From contig NZ_JABBCH010000010.1 of assembly GCF_012952295.1 (NCBI RefSeq), forward strand, positions 1 through 64,000: a DNA stretch of 64,000 bases, written 5' to 3'. Under the pieces are notes generated by a model. The model had not been told where the DNA came from. It saw nothing but the letters and a program-made list of their open reading frames with translations, and did not search any database. This DNA comes from Crystallibacter degradans. GTDB taxonomy: Bacteria; Actinomycetota; Actinomycetes; Actinomycetales; Micrococcaceae. Shown piece after piece: positions 21,754-29,885 of this stretch. Numbering within the stretch: position 1 is the first letter of the stretch; every line of letters begins with the position of its first letter. The translations under genes and the position numbers were made by a program.

Positions 21754-22815
21754 ATGCGTTGGGACGGGCAAGCTTTGGACTCTGTTGATGATCTGGCATT
21801 GCCGGGCCTTGCGAAGATGGCCGGACTGGTGCGGTCTACACAAACCCCCGAGTTCAAGGGGGTCACCTTCCACGAGATCGTCTGCAAATCTGCGCTCAGC
21901 AAAGTTCCCGTGCAGTCTGCCATGCCGTTCGAATGGACCATCAATCCCACCCGCGGCTGTCTGCATCAGTGCACCTATTGTTTTGCGCGGAAGACCCACG
22001 AGTATCTGGACCTGGATGCCGGGCGGGACTTTGACACCCAGATCATCGTCAAGACAAATATCGTCGAGGTGCTTCGCCGCGAGCTGGCCCGGCCATCGTG
22101 GAAACGGCAGCCAGTCGCGCTGGGAACAAACTCGGATCCGTATATGCGTGCGGAGGGCCGCTACAAACTGATGCCCGGCATTATCGAAGCTCTTGCCGAC
22201 GCCGGAACGCCGTTCTCCATCCTCACCAAGGGCCCTTTGCTGAAGCGCGATCTGCCGCTCCTGGCCAGAGCCTCCGACAGCGTGGACATCAGCATCGGCG
22301 TGTCTCTTGCTTTTGCCGATACACGGCTTCAGCAACAGGTCGAGCCCGGAACACCCACGCCCAAGGCCCGGCTGGATCTCATCAAAGCGGTTGCGGACGC
22401 AGGTTTCGATTGCAACGTCATGGCCATGCCGATCCTGCCGTGGCTTACGGACGGGGACGAGCATTTGGACCGCCTGTTCTCCCAGTTGGCTGCCGCGGGG
22501 GCTTCCGGCGTCACAGTGGGCGCCCTGCATCTGCGCCCCGGTGCCCGGGAGTGGTACCTGCAGTGGCTGGGCAGGGACTACCCGCAACTTGTGGCCAGGT
22601 ACCACGGACTTTACAACGGCGGTACCTACGCGTCCAAGGATTATCGCCAGTGGTTGGCAGGACGGGTAACTAAACTTAAATCCCGATACGCGCTATCCGG
22701 CAGCGCCGCCCATCTGCGCGTCCGCACGGTCGCACAGGCAGCCGAGGGGCCGGCTCCGGCCGCTGGACAGACAGCACCGGGGGCTTGGCCGGCTCTGCAG
22801 CCCGCGCTTTTCTGA
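21754..22815 (+). CDS. Rv2578c-family radical SAM protein
   Basis: A 353-residue radical SAM protein. The cluster motif CLHQCTYC (CxxxCxxC) is at about residues 68-75, preceded by NPTRG and followed by FARKTHEYLD. The LGTNSDPYMRAEG and MPILPWLTDGDEH segments are those of the mycobacterial Rv2578c family. The reaction is unknown; SplB-like relatives act on DNA, and the SOS box supports a DNA-damage role. Start ATG 21754 (MRWDGQAL) matches the family N-terminus; an in-frame TTG at 21718 lies within the promoter. Confidence 0.88.
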   Translation: MRWDGQALDSVDDLALPGLAKMAGLVRSTQTPEFKGVTFHEIVCKSALSKVPVQSAMPFEWTINPTRGCLHQCTYCFARKTHEYLDLDAGRDFDTQIIVKTNIVEVLRRELARPSWKRQPVALGTNSDPYMRAEGRYKLMPGIIEALADAGTPFSILTKGPLLKRDLPLLARASDSVDISIGVSLAFADTRLQQQVEPGTPTPKARLDLIKAVADAGFDCNVMAMPILPWLTDGDEHLDRLFSQLAAAGASGVTVGALHLRPGAREWYLQWLGRDYPQLVARYHGLYNGGTYASKDYRQWLAGRVTKLKSRYALSGSAAHLRVRTVAQAAEGPAPAAGQTAPGAWPALQPALF

Positions 22816-23065
22816 CCGTCGGGCAGCGACGGGTAGCCTGAACCATGCTGTGATCGCGGACACCAGCGCGGCGGGAAGGAACAGTCCGTACACGACGGTC
22901 AGCACCGCGCTGTCGATCTCCAGGACGGTCCGGGAGGGCGACAGGAGCATGAGGAAGACTCCAACCAAGAAGCCCGAGGACAACTACCAGCAGCCCGAAC
23001 GGGAAAACGCCTATCCTCTGGCTCCCATATTTCTCTGGCTCCTTGGTTCGGCTCACCGTACCCAT
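22693..23065 (-). pseudogene. Small two-helix membrane protein gene with an apparent frameshift
   Basis: ATG at 23065, 4 bases after the mutT stop, opens a frame encoding a short charged segment and the start of a hydrophobic helix (FPFGLLVVVLG). At about 22972 the coherent continuation (FLVGVFLMLL, then a second helix VLTVVYGLFLPAALVSAITAW) moves to another frame, as if one base were inserted in GGGCTTCTTGG. The combined product would be about 123 residues with two membrane helices. Its 3' end overlaps the radical SAM gene antisense by about 120 bases. A sequencing error or a true mutation are both possible. Confidence 0.5.
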
Positions 23066-23069
23066 TCGT

Positions 23070-23516
23070 TCAGGATCGGGCGGTATCTGCCTGTTCCACC
23101 GTCTCCAGCACGGCCATGATGATCGGGAGATCGGCTGGAATCCAGGGTAAAGCCATGAGCTCCGCGTGCCGCAAGGGCACCCAACACAGCTCGTCGTGGT
23201 CTTCGAGCGGCCGAGGGTCGCCGTCGAGAATCCGTGCCGTCCAGACCCGCATCGCAGCGGCACCGTTGAGCTGCCAGCCTTGTTCCAGCGGACCAGGGAT
23301 CTCCGTGCCGAGCTCGACGTCGACACCTAACTCTTCGCGGATTTCACGCAGAAGCGCGTCTTCGCAGCCCTCTCCCGGCTCCACCTTGCCTCCCGGAAAC
23401 TCCCACAGGCCGGCCAAGGATTCCGGTGCCGTTCTCCGGGCGACCAGGAGCTCGGAGGGCTCCGAAAGAGAGTCCAGGATGGCGGCTCCGACGATCTGTT
23501 TTAGAGGCTGTTGCAC
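23070..23516 (-). CDS. Nudix hydrolase, MutT-like (8-oxo-dGTP diphosphatase type)
   Basis: A 148-residue Nudix enzyme. The Nudix box GGKVEPGEGCEDALLREI continues with REELGV (GX5EX7REUXEEXGU). The preceding VARRTAPESLAGLWEFPGG resembles MutT/CTP pyrophosphohydrolases that sanitise oxidised nucleotides. I choose GTG 23516, because TAGACT lies 7 bases upstream and the upstream extension has no family similarity; the start is uncertain. Confidence 0.82.
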   Translation of the reverse strand: MQQPLKQIVGAAILDSLSEPSELLVARRTAPESLAGLWEFPGGKVEPGEGCEDALLREIREELGVDVELGTEIPGPLEQGWQLNGAAAMRVWTARILDGDPRPLEDHDELCWVPLRHAELMALPWIPADLPIIMAVLETVEQADTARS

Positions 23517-23691
23517 GGAACCGAGTCTACCGACTGTACGCGCGACTCCCCGGAAACGGCCCGCCGCCTCAGTTAGAGTGGAAATGGACAACGACGTCGG
23601 CGCGTTGCACTCCCATCATCTGCCGGCAGAAGCCCTGCGCCTATACCTCCGGCTGCTGGCTGCCTGACTTCAACCGAGAGCTTCTCCATTC

Positions 23692-24951
23692 ATGACTTCC
23701 AAATCCGTTCAACCCGTCAGACAACCCGGTGACAGCACCCATGTTGTTTGGGCGATCATTGCCTTGGCCGCAGGCGGATTTGGTATCGGAACAACGGAAT
23801 TCGCCATCATGGGCCTGCTCCAGGACGTGGCTGAAGGTCTGCAAATCAGCATTCCCCAGAGCGGCCAACTGATCTCCGCCTATGCCCTGGGCGTGGTCGT
23901 GGGCGCGCCCGTCCTGGCCGCGCTCGGCGCCAGAGTTCCGCACAAATACATGGTTCTTGGGCTCATGGGGTTGTTCACCATCGGCAACCTCTCGTCGGTG
24001 GTGGCAGCGGATTACACCACCATGCTCCTGACCCGCTTCCTTTCCGGTCTCCCCCACGGCGCCTACTTCGGCGTCGCTGCCGTGATCGCGGCCTCCCTTG
24101 TTGCCCCGGCCAAGCGCGCCCGGGCCGTGGCCGCCGTCATGCTGGGGCTTTCGGTGGCAAACGTTGTCGGCGTTCCGCTGGTGACTTGGCTGGGCCAGCA
24201 ATACGGCTGGCGGCTGATGTTCGTGGCCGTGGGCATCATGGGCGCAATTACTCTGGTCCTCCTCCAGCGTTTCGTACCGTTCACTCCTACCCATGCGGAA
24301 GCGAGCATCCGCAAGGAGCTCAGCGCACTCAAACGAATCCAGGTATGGCTGGCTTTGCTGATTGGCATTGTCGGCTTCGGCGGTTTTTTCGCGGTGTATT
24401 CGTATATCAGCCCAACCATGACCGATGTCACTGGAGTACCTGAATCGGCACTGCCGCTCATCGTGGGACTGTACGGCCTCGGCATGGTTGCGGGAAACCT
24501 TATCGGCGGCCGGCTTGCCGACCGCTCGGTTATGGGCAGCATCTACATAGTCATGACGGCAATCATTATCGTGTTGGTGCTGTTCTGGGCCGCTGCGGGT
24601 ATCCCGTGGCTGGCGATCCCGCTGGTCTTCCTGCTTGGCGCCGCAGGCGCCAGCCTGATCCCGGGACTGCAGACCCGCCTGATGGATGCCTCACCGGATG
24701 CACAGACACTGGCCGCCTCGCTGAACCATTCGGCCCTTAACATGGCGAACGCGCTGGGTGCCTTCCTCGGCGGAGCCGTCATCGCCGCAGGATGGGGCTT
24801 CAAAGCCCCTGCCCTCGTCGGTGCCGGGCTGGCGTTCCTCGGACTGGCAGTTGCCGCTATTTCCGGCCTCCTTGATCGCCGCGGTCAGGCTCCTGTTGCC
24901 TCCGACGACGCTGATGCCCTGTCTGACCGGAAAATATCCGGCTCCAAGTAG
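23692..24951 (+). CDS. MFS transporter, DHA1 family (AraJ/YdeA-like efflux)
   Basis: A 419-residue protein with 12 predicted membrane helices. GIGTTEFAIMGLLQDVA in helix 1 and the loop GARVPHKY are typical of the arabinose/chloramphenicol-type exporters of the DHA1 family. Substrate unknown. The ATG has no clear ribosome binding site. Its 3' end overlaps the convergent CDF gene by 67 bases. Confidence 0.88.
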   Translation: MTSKSVQPVRQPGDSTHVVWAIIALAAGGFGIGTTEFAIMGLLQDVAEGLQISIPQSGQLISAYALGVVVGAPVLAALGARVPHKYMVLGLMGLFTIGNLSSVVAADYTTMLLTRFLSGLPHGAYFGVAAVIAASLVAPAKRARAVAAVMLGLSVANVVGVPLVTWLGQQYGWRLMFVAVGIMGAITLVLLQRFVPFTPTHAEASIRKELSALKRIQVWLALLIGIVGFGGFFAVYSYISPTMTDVTGVPESALPLIVGLYGLGMVAGNLIGGRLADRSVMGSIYIVMTAIIIVLVLFWAAAGIPWLAIPLVFLLGAAGASLIPGLQTRLMDASPDAQTLAASLNHSALNMANALGAFLGGAVIAAGWGFKAPALVGAGLAFLGLAVAAISGLLDRRGQAPVASDDADALSDRKISGSK

Positions 24952-25835
24952 ATCACCCGGGCAATCGGCACAGCCTCCCTGATCCGCTGCTCGGTTGCAT
25001 CGATCTGTTCCGCGATCTTGCGGCCTGATTCGCTGTGCGCAATAGTGACCTTCGCAGCAACCAGCAGTTCCTCGGGACCCAGGTGCATCGTCTTTAGGTG
25101 AATGATTCTGGTCTCGTTGTCGGCGCCGATTGCCTCTTCGATCAGCCTGATGTGTTCCTTGGTCGCCGACTCACCCAGAAGCAGCGACTTCGTTTCGATC
25201 GCCAAAACAACAGCGATTACCACTAGTAGCACGCCGATCATCGCCGTGCCGACGGCGTCCCAGATGCCGTTGCCGGTGAGCAGTGTCAGGCTGACTCCAA
25301 AGAGTGCGAAGACCAGCCCCAGCAGTGCCCCGATGTCCTCCAGCAGAATTACGGGAAGCTCCGGCGACTTGGCGTTACGGACGAACTGCACCCAGCTCTT
25401 CTTTCCGCGGACGTGGTTCGACTCGACAACGGCAGTGCGGAGAGAAAACGATTCCGCGATGATGGCACCGATCAGGACAGCGAGCGGAACCCACCACCAA
25501 AAGCCTTCAATAGGATGCGGGTCTTGCCACTTGTGGTACGCCTCGTAGAGCGCAAACAGTCCGCCGACGCTGAAGAGCACTATCGAGACAATGAAAGCGT
25601 AAATGTAACGGTCCCGGCCGTATCCGAACGGATGCTGTGGGCTGGCCTGCCGGGCGGCACGTTTACCGCCGACCAGGAGCAGTATCTGGTTCCCCGAGTC
25701 GGCCACGGAGTGGATCGCCTCCGCGAGCATTGAGGACGATGCAGTAAGAATATAGGCGACGAACTTCAGAACCGCGATTGTCAGGTTCGCAGTCAAGGCG
25801 GCAATGATGGCCTTGGTACCTCCGCCGGCTGCCAT
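24885..25835 (-). CDS. Cation diffusion facilitator metal transporter
   Basis: A 316-residue CDF protein with about six membrane helices and a cytosolic C-terminal domain (about 215-305). The metal site in helix 2 reads HSVADSGNQ (HxxxD), and the second site DIGALLGL is in helix 5. It probably exports Zn, Fe, Mn or Co by proton antiport. Starts 2 bases after the trmH-like stop, so the two are an operon. Confidence 0.88.
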   Translation of the reverse strand: MAAGGGTKAIIAALTANLTIAVLKFVAYILTASSSMLAEAIHSVADSGNQILLLVGGKRAARQASPQHPFGYGRDRYIYAFIVSIVLFSVGGLFALYEAYHKWQDPHPIEGFWWWVPLAVLIGAIIAESFSLRTAVVESNHVRGKKSWVQFVRNAKSPELPVILLEDIGALLGLVFALFGVSLTLLTGNGIWDAVGTAMIGVLLVVIAVVLAIETKSLLLGESATKEHIRLIEEAIGADNETRIIHLKTMHLGPEELLVAAKVTIAHSESGRKIAEQIDATEQRIREAVPIARVIYLEPDIFRSDRASASSEATGA

Positions 25836-25837
25836 GG

Positions 25838-26803
25838 CTACTCCGTTTCTAGACGCTGGGTTTCTAGACTCTCGGTCTCCTCAAAGCTATACCCATCCCG
25901 TTGTGCCCGAGCCGAAGCATACAAACAAACAGTCGCTGCGGTTCCAACATTGAGACTTTCGGCTTCCCCGTAGATCGGTACGGCGACTCGCCATTGCGCC
26001 ATGTCCAGTTCTGCGGCCGATAGCCCCTTTGCCTCATTGCCAAAGAACCATGCAGTCGAATCTTCAAGGCGCGGCATCTTCAATTCTGCGGCCGTGCCAC
26101 CGGAATCGTCTCCGCCCTTAAGCCGGCGGCCGGCGCTTTGGTCCTGCAGGCGGTCGAGATCGACGTTTCCATACCCATCGGCAGCCAGCAGAGCAAGCCC
26201 GTGCGTGCGGAGCCCGTCGGTGAGCGAGATGAAATCCTGACCCGTGACGATAGGCAGGTGGAAGAGCGATCCGGCGGTCGAGCGGACAGCTTTCGGATTG
26301 TAGATGTCAACGCTTCCCTCAGTGAGGATCACCGCATCTGCACCGGCGGAATCGGCCGCGCGGAGAACCGTCCCTGCGTTGCCAGGATCTTGGACACGGC
26401 ACATGACTGCCAGCAGCTTCGGGCCTGCCGCCAATACATCACTCAGGGGCCGGTCCAGGAAATTGCAGACGGCGACGATGCCCTGCGGGCTGACTGTATC
26501 TGCCATGGCAGATACAACTTCCTCGGTGGCGTGCCTCAGAGGGACCCCGGCTGCGAGGTCGGCCAATTCGGGCAGCCGTTCGAGACACGGTTCGGTCGCG
26601 AATACTTCAACCACGACGCCGCTTCCACCGGGGACGGCAGCGGCACGGTGCGCAGCCAATGCTTCGCGGACTGCCTGCGGACCTTCGGCCAGGAACTGCC
26701 TGCGCCTTAAACGCACTGAGCGCCCGGCAAGCTTGGCTACGTCTTTGACCCGATCTGCTCGGGGGTTAGACATAACGGCTTGCGGGCGCCCAGTAGTGCT
26801 CAT
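25838..26803 (-). CDS. TrmH/SpoU-family RNA 2'-O-methyltransferase
   Basis: A 321-residue SPOUT enzyme. An N-terminal substrate-binding domain of about 120 residues precedes the catalytic domain. Motif 1 is NAGTVLRAADSAGAD, motif 2 is WFFGNEAKGL, and motif 3 is SLNVGTAATVCLYA, forming the SAM-binding knot. The target, 23S rRNA or tRNA, cannot be told from sequence. ATG 26803 is 6 bases after TATAGT, so leaderless; ATG 26773 is an alternative. Confidence 0.88.
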   Translation of the reverse strand: MSTTGRPQAVMSNPRADRVKDVAKLAGRSVRLRRRQFLAEGPQAVREALAAHRAAAVPGGSGVVVEVFATEPCLERLPELADLAAGVPLRHATEEVVSAMADTVSPQGIVAVCNFLDRPLSDVLAAGPKLLAVMCRVQDPGNAGTVLRAADSAGADAVILTEGSVDIYNPKAVRSTAGSLFHLPIVTGQDFISLTDGLRTHGLALLAADGYGNVDLDRLQDQSAGRRLKGGDDSGGTAAELKMPRLEDSTAWFFGNEAKGLSAAELDMAQWRVAVPIYGEAESLNVGTAATVCLYASARAQRDGYSFEETESLETQRLETE

Positions 26804-26809
26804 AAAGCG

Positions 26810-26815
26810 ACTATA
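26810..26815 (-). promoter_or_regulatory. -10 element of the TrmH-family gene (leaderless start predicted)
   Basis: TATAGT on the minus strand, six bases before the ATG, in the 45-base gap after rplT. No ribosome binding site is present. Confidence 0.6.
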
Positions 26816-26848
26816 GCGTCACCACAGATGCTGCTTGAAACGGCAGTC

Positions 26849-27553
26849 TTACTCGGCGATCTTCTGGCGTGCCTCGCCACCTGCGGGCTCGAAGCCTGCA
26901 GCCTTGGCGGACGCGACGGAGTCAAACCAGTACTCGGCGGCAGTCTGCTCGTACCAGGTGGAGCCCGGAACGTGGTACTTGTTGGACTCAGCGTTCCCCT
27001 TGATGGTGAAACCCTCGGGGGCCGGCTGACCGTCAACAACACGGACCGCACCGGCAGGAGCTTCGCTCTTGTCAGCGGCAGCAGCGTCGCTCTTTTCGGC
27101 CTTTGCCGGGGCCGTCTGAGCCTTCTTTGCGGCCTTGGCTGCTTCGGCCTTCTTTACGGCCGGCTTTGCCTCAACAGCTGCGGGAGCGGAGGTGTCAGCG
27201 GGGAGGGAATCCTTGGCAATCTGAACCAGGGCAGCGAATGCATTGGCATCCGAAACAGCCAGCTCGGCAAGCATGCGCCGGTCAACCTGGACCTCGGCGG
27301 CCTTCAGGCCCTGGATAAGCCGGTTGTAGGTCAGGCCGTTGGCGCGGGATGCAGCGTTGATGCGCTGGATCCAGAGACGGCGGAAGTCACCCTTACGCTT
27401 GCGACGGTCGCCGTAGCTGTACACAAACGAGTGCAGCAGCTGTTCCTTGGCCTTGCGGTAGAGACGGGACCGCTGTCCGCGGTATCCCTTTGCGCGTTCC
27501 AGGATTACCCGGCGCTTCTTATGGGCATTAACCGCCCGCTTCACACGTGCCAC
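26849..27553 (-). CDS. rplT: 50S ribosomal protein L20 with a C-terminal extension
   Basis: Residues 1-118 are a normal L20 ([15 protein letters not shown]...), which binds 23S rRNA and is needed for 50S assembly. The protein then continues for about 116 residues, roughly doubling its length. An Ala/Lys linker (119-170) is followed by a compact module (171-226) with KGN..S.KYHVPGS..Y..TAAEYWF......AGFEPAGG. Similar short modules occur at the ends of other actinobacterial proteins. Start GTG 27553 has AAGGAG upstream. Last gene of infC-rpmI-rplT. Confidence 0.95.
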   Translation of the reverse strand: MARVKRAVNAHKKRRVILERAKGYRGQRSRLYRKAKEQLLHSFVYSYGDRRKRKGDFRRLWIQRINAASRANGLTYNRLIQGLKAAEVQVDRRMLAELAVSDANAFAALVQIAKDSLPADTSAPAAVEAKPAVKKAEAAKAAKKAQTAPAKAEKSDAAAADKSEAPAGAVRVVDGQPAPEGFTIKGNAESNKYHVPGSTWYEQTAAEYWFDSVASAKAAGFEPAGGEARQKIAE

Positions 27554-27669
27554 GTGCGTACTCCTTAAGTGTTGATACCCAGAAGCCTAAGTTGATGTTC
27601 CTCAGGCTGGGGAGCTAGTTGAAAAGATGTGGTGGACCGGATGACCGCACCAGAAATCAGAAATTTGAG

Positions 27670-27864
27670 CTAGATGCCCAGCATCTTCTTGATGTTCCTC
27701 ACATCAGCCGGAGCCACGATCTTGTCGCTGGCCAGACGGCGCTTGAGAGTGGAAGCCTTGTGCTCCAGGTAGTGACGGCGGTTAGCCTGCTGCCGCTTGA
27801 GCTTGCCCGTACCGGTGAGCTTGAAGCGCTTCTTGGCGCCGCTGTGGGTCTTCTGCTTCGGCAT
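27670..27864 (-). CDS. rpmI: 50S ribosomal protein L35
   Basis: A 64-residue basic protein, [15 protein letters not shown]..., with the family [10 protein letters not shown] segment; length is exactly typical. GGAG precedes the ATG. It sits between infC and rplT with 139- and 116-base spacers. A 7-bp hairpin (GGTACCC-AGTTC-GGGTACC) lies near 27916-27934 in the upstream spacer. Confidence 0.96.
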   Translation of the reverse strand: MPKQKTHSGAKKRFKLTGTGKLKRQQANRRHYLEHKASTLKRRLASDKIVAPADVRNIKKMLGI

Positions 27865-28003
27865 AGCTGCCGTTCTCCTTACGTCTTCCTCCGGCCATAC
27901 GGCCATCGGTTCATGCGGTACCCAGTTCGGGTACCGGCGGTGTACATGTCTGCCGGACCGGATGCAATAACAGCAACCGGCACCAGATGAAACCCGGCGT
28001 GGC

Positions 28004-29074
28004 TCAGCTCTTGGAGCTGCTCCGGCCGGAAGGCTTGGGTGCTGCCGGTTTGGCCGGCGCCTTGGCCGCGGCTGGTTTCGGCTTGGCCATAGGCTTCGGC
28101 ATCGGAGCCGGAGCCTTGGCTGCTGGCTTCGGTGCCGGAGCTTCCGCCTTGGCTGGAGCAGCCTTCGGTGCCGGAGCCTCCGCCTCAGCCGGAGCAACCT
28201 TCGGTGCCGGAGCCTCCGCCTCAGCCGGAGCAACCTTCGGTGCCGGAGCCTCCGCCTCAGCCGGAGCAACCTTCGGTGCCGGAGCCTCCGCCTCAGCCGG
28301 AGCAACCTTTGGTGCCGGAGCCTCCGCCTCGGGAGCCTGGGCCTCTTCCTTGGGCGCTTCCTGCACCGGTGCAGCTTCTGCCGGCGACTCCGAAGCAGCC
28401 GGCTCCGCGGCAACATTGGTCAGCTCTTCGGGCAATAGGTCGCCCAAGCTCTGGGTCATCGGAGCCTGGTCCGAAGAAACGTCTACGCGCTCCTTCTTGG
28501 CTTCGTTTGCTGCCTTCGCTTCGGCTTTCTGGGCCGCCCGACGCGCTTCTGCCTTGGCCTCTGCCTTGTTCTTAAGCGGGCCGATAACCATTACCATGTT
28601 GCGGCCGTCAATGCGTGGGCTGGATTCGACCACGCCGACTTCGGCAACATCATCAGCGAACTTCTGAAGCAGGCGAATGCCCATCTCCGGACGCTGCTGC
28701 TCACGGCCACGGAACTGGATCATGGCCTTGACCTTGTCCCCGGCTCCGAGGAAACGCAGAGCATGACCACACTTGGTCTCGTAGTCGTGCTTGTCAATCT
28801 TCAGCCGGAAACGGATCTCCTTGAGTACCGTATTCGTCTGGTTCTTGCGCGCTTCACGGGCCTTGACTGCAGCTTCATACTTATACTTGCCAAAATCCAT
28901 GAGCTTGCACACCGGAGGCTTGGCCTGCGGTGCGACCTCAACAAGATCCAGATCCGACTCGGAGGCCAGACGCAGGGCGTCCTCAATACGGACAATACCG
29001 ACTTGTTCACCAGCCGGTCCTACCAACCGCACCTCAGGGACGCGGATCCGATCATTGATTCGTGGCTCGCTAAT
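28004..29074 (-). CDS. infC: Translation initiation factor IF-3 with ATT start and long repeat-rich tail
   Basis: A 356-residue protein. Residues 1-170 are a full IF-3 ([19 protein letters not shown]... to [10 protein letters not shown]), which binds 30S and proofreads start codons. Residues 171-356 are a Lys/Ala/Glu then Pro/Ala-rich tail with four 12-residue repeats ([12 protein letters not shown]). The start is taken as ATT at 29074-29072: AGGAG lies 6 bases upstream, and no ATG, GTG or TTG fits the family N-terminus. IF-3 recognises and represses AUU starts in other bacteria. First gene of infC-rpmI-rplT. Confidence 0.93.
   Translation of the reverse strand: MSEPRINDRIRVPEVRLVGPAGEQVGIVRIEDALRLASESDLDLVEVAPQAKPPVCKLMDFGKYKYEAAVKAREARKNQTNTVLKEIRFRLKIDKHDYETKCGHALRFLGAGDKVKAMIQFRGREQQRPEMGIRLLQKFADDVAEVGVVESSPRIDGRNMVMVIGPLKNKAEAKAEARRAAQKAEAKAANEAKKERVDVSSDQAPMTQSLGDLLPEELTNVAAEPAASESPAEAAPVQEAPKEEAQAPEAEAPAPKVAPAEAEAPAPKVAPAEAEAPAPKVAPAEAEAPAPKVAPAEAEAPAPKAAPAKAEAPAPKPAAKAPAPMPKPMAKPKPAAAKAPAKPAAPKPSGRSSSKS
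28128..28340 (-). repeat. 36-bp tandem repeat array inside infC
   Basis: Four consecutive near-identical 36-base units occupy 28164-28199, 28200-28235, 28236-28271 and 28272-28307. Degenerate copies flank them at 28128-28163 and from 28308. The unit is a multiple of three, so copy number can change without breaking the frame; it encodes a 12-residue Pro/Ala/Glu repeat. Confidence 0.92.
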
Positions 29075-29111
29075 GTGTTGCTCCTGTTGTTCTGGTAACG
29101 AGTACCGCCTG

Positions 29112-29153
29112 CAATAAAAGAAGGCCTCCCATTGCACGCGCAATCGAAGGCCT
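29112..29153 (-). terminator. Attenuator-like intrinsic terminator in the infC leader
   Basis: On the minus strand, AGGCCTTCGATTGC pairs with GCAATGGGAGGCCT around a GCGT loop (one mismatch in 14 pairs). It is followed at once by TCTTTTATTG. It is 38 bases before the infC start and far from any upstream minus-strand gene end, so it would act on the infC operon itself. L20- or IF3-linked attenuation is the natural guess. Confidence 0.7.
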
Positions 29154-29394
29154 CAAACGCCGGCTGCGAAACGACACCGCATGACGGGCGCTTCCTGTTC
29201 ATCCTCGCTGTCCGAAAAGACTGCGAACTGAACATGCCGACCAGGAACCCGGCAGCTCTGGAATATCCATGCCGACAGGTGGGAGAGGTCTCCGCTTGCA
29301 TATTGATTCGCGTTACTTCCGACGGCCTGTAATGCCGTGTGCTTTTGGGCACGAAAATAACTTGAATCAATCGGTCTGTGACAAGCTTACCAGT
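29154..29394. other. Intergenic region between infC and the divergent DUF1844 gene
   Basis: About 240 bases that must hold the infC operon promoter and long leader (minus) and the DUF1844 promoter (plus). A weak minus-strand candidate is TTGTCA-N18-TTATTT near 29383-29354. I see no gene here. Confidence 0.35.
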
Positions 29395-29826
29395 ATGAGC
29401 ACGCCAGATAATAATCCTGCCCCCGCAACAGAGCACCGCCACAGTTTCGGATCCGCCCCGGACTCCGCCCCCGGCGCGAGCGCTCAGGAGCAGGAAGTCC
29501 TGACCCAGATGCGCGATATTGCCGAAGTTCCGGCGGTAGAGGTCATCACCACCGCCGCTGTCCACCTTATGAGTGCTGCAGCCGTCAAATGCGGCTTGGC
29601 CGCCGGCGACGATGCCGAAGAGCTCAAAGACCTGGACGAGGCACGGAAACTGATTACGGCCTTGGCCGGCTTCGTGACCGCGGCCGCACCGGAAATTGGC
29701 AGCCAGCATGCAGGCCCGTTGCGTGATGGGCTGCGATCCCTGCAGCTGGCCTTCCGCGAAGCATCGACCATCCAGGACGAACCGGGCAAAGGCCCAGGCG
29801 AAAAGTACACCGGCCCGGTCAGCTAA
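29395..29826 (+). CDS. DUF1844 domain protein
   Basis: A 143-residue cytoplasmic protein. After an Ala/Pro-rich N-terminus, the DUF1844 core (about 40-125) contains EVITTAAVHLMSAAAVKCGL and the LDEARKLITALAGFV helix. The family is widespread in actinobacteria next to infC; its function is unknown. ATG 29395 is used. A strong terminator follows the stop. Confidence 0.85.
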   Translation: MSTPDNNPAPATEHRHSFGSAPDSAPGASAQEQEVLTQMRDIAEVPAVEVITTAAVHLMSAAAVKCGLAAGDDAEELKDLDEARKLITALAGFVTAAAPEIGSQHAGPLRDGLRSLQLAFREASTIQDEPGKGPGEKYTGPVS

Positions 29827-29845
29827 ACTCTGTCCTGCCCACACC

Positions 29846-29884
29846 AAGTTCGACGCCGGAGTCTCGCTCCGGCGTCGAACTTTT
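29846..29884 (+). terminator. Rho-independent terminator between convergent genes
   Basis: A perfect 16-bp stem, 29846-29861 (AAGTTCGACGCCGGAG) and 29867-29882, with loop TCTCG and TTTTATTA following on the plus strand. It ends the DUF1844 transcript and may also stop the convergent sseB transcript. Confidence 0.9.
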
Positions 29885-29885
29885 A

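Noticed and set aside
23517-23591. Longer MutT start at 23591 (TTG)
   Set aside because: The extra residues have no Nudix similarity and cover the likely promoter; GTG 23516 fits better.
28128-28340. Regular 36-bp repeats considered as a CRISPR array
   Set aside because: The units are contiguous with no spacers and encode an in-frame peptide repeat in infC.
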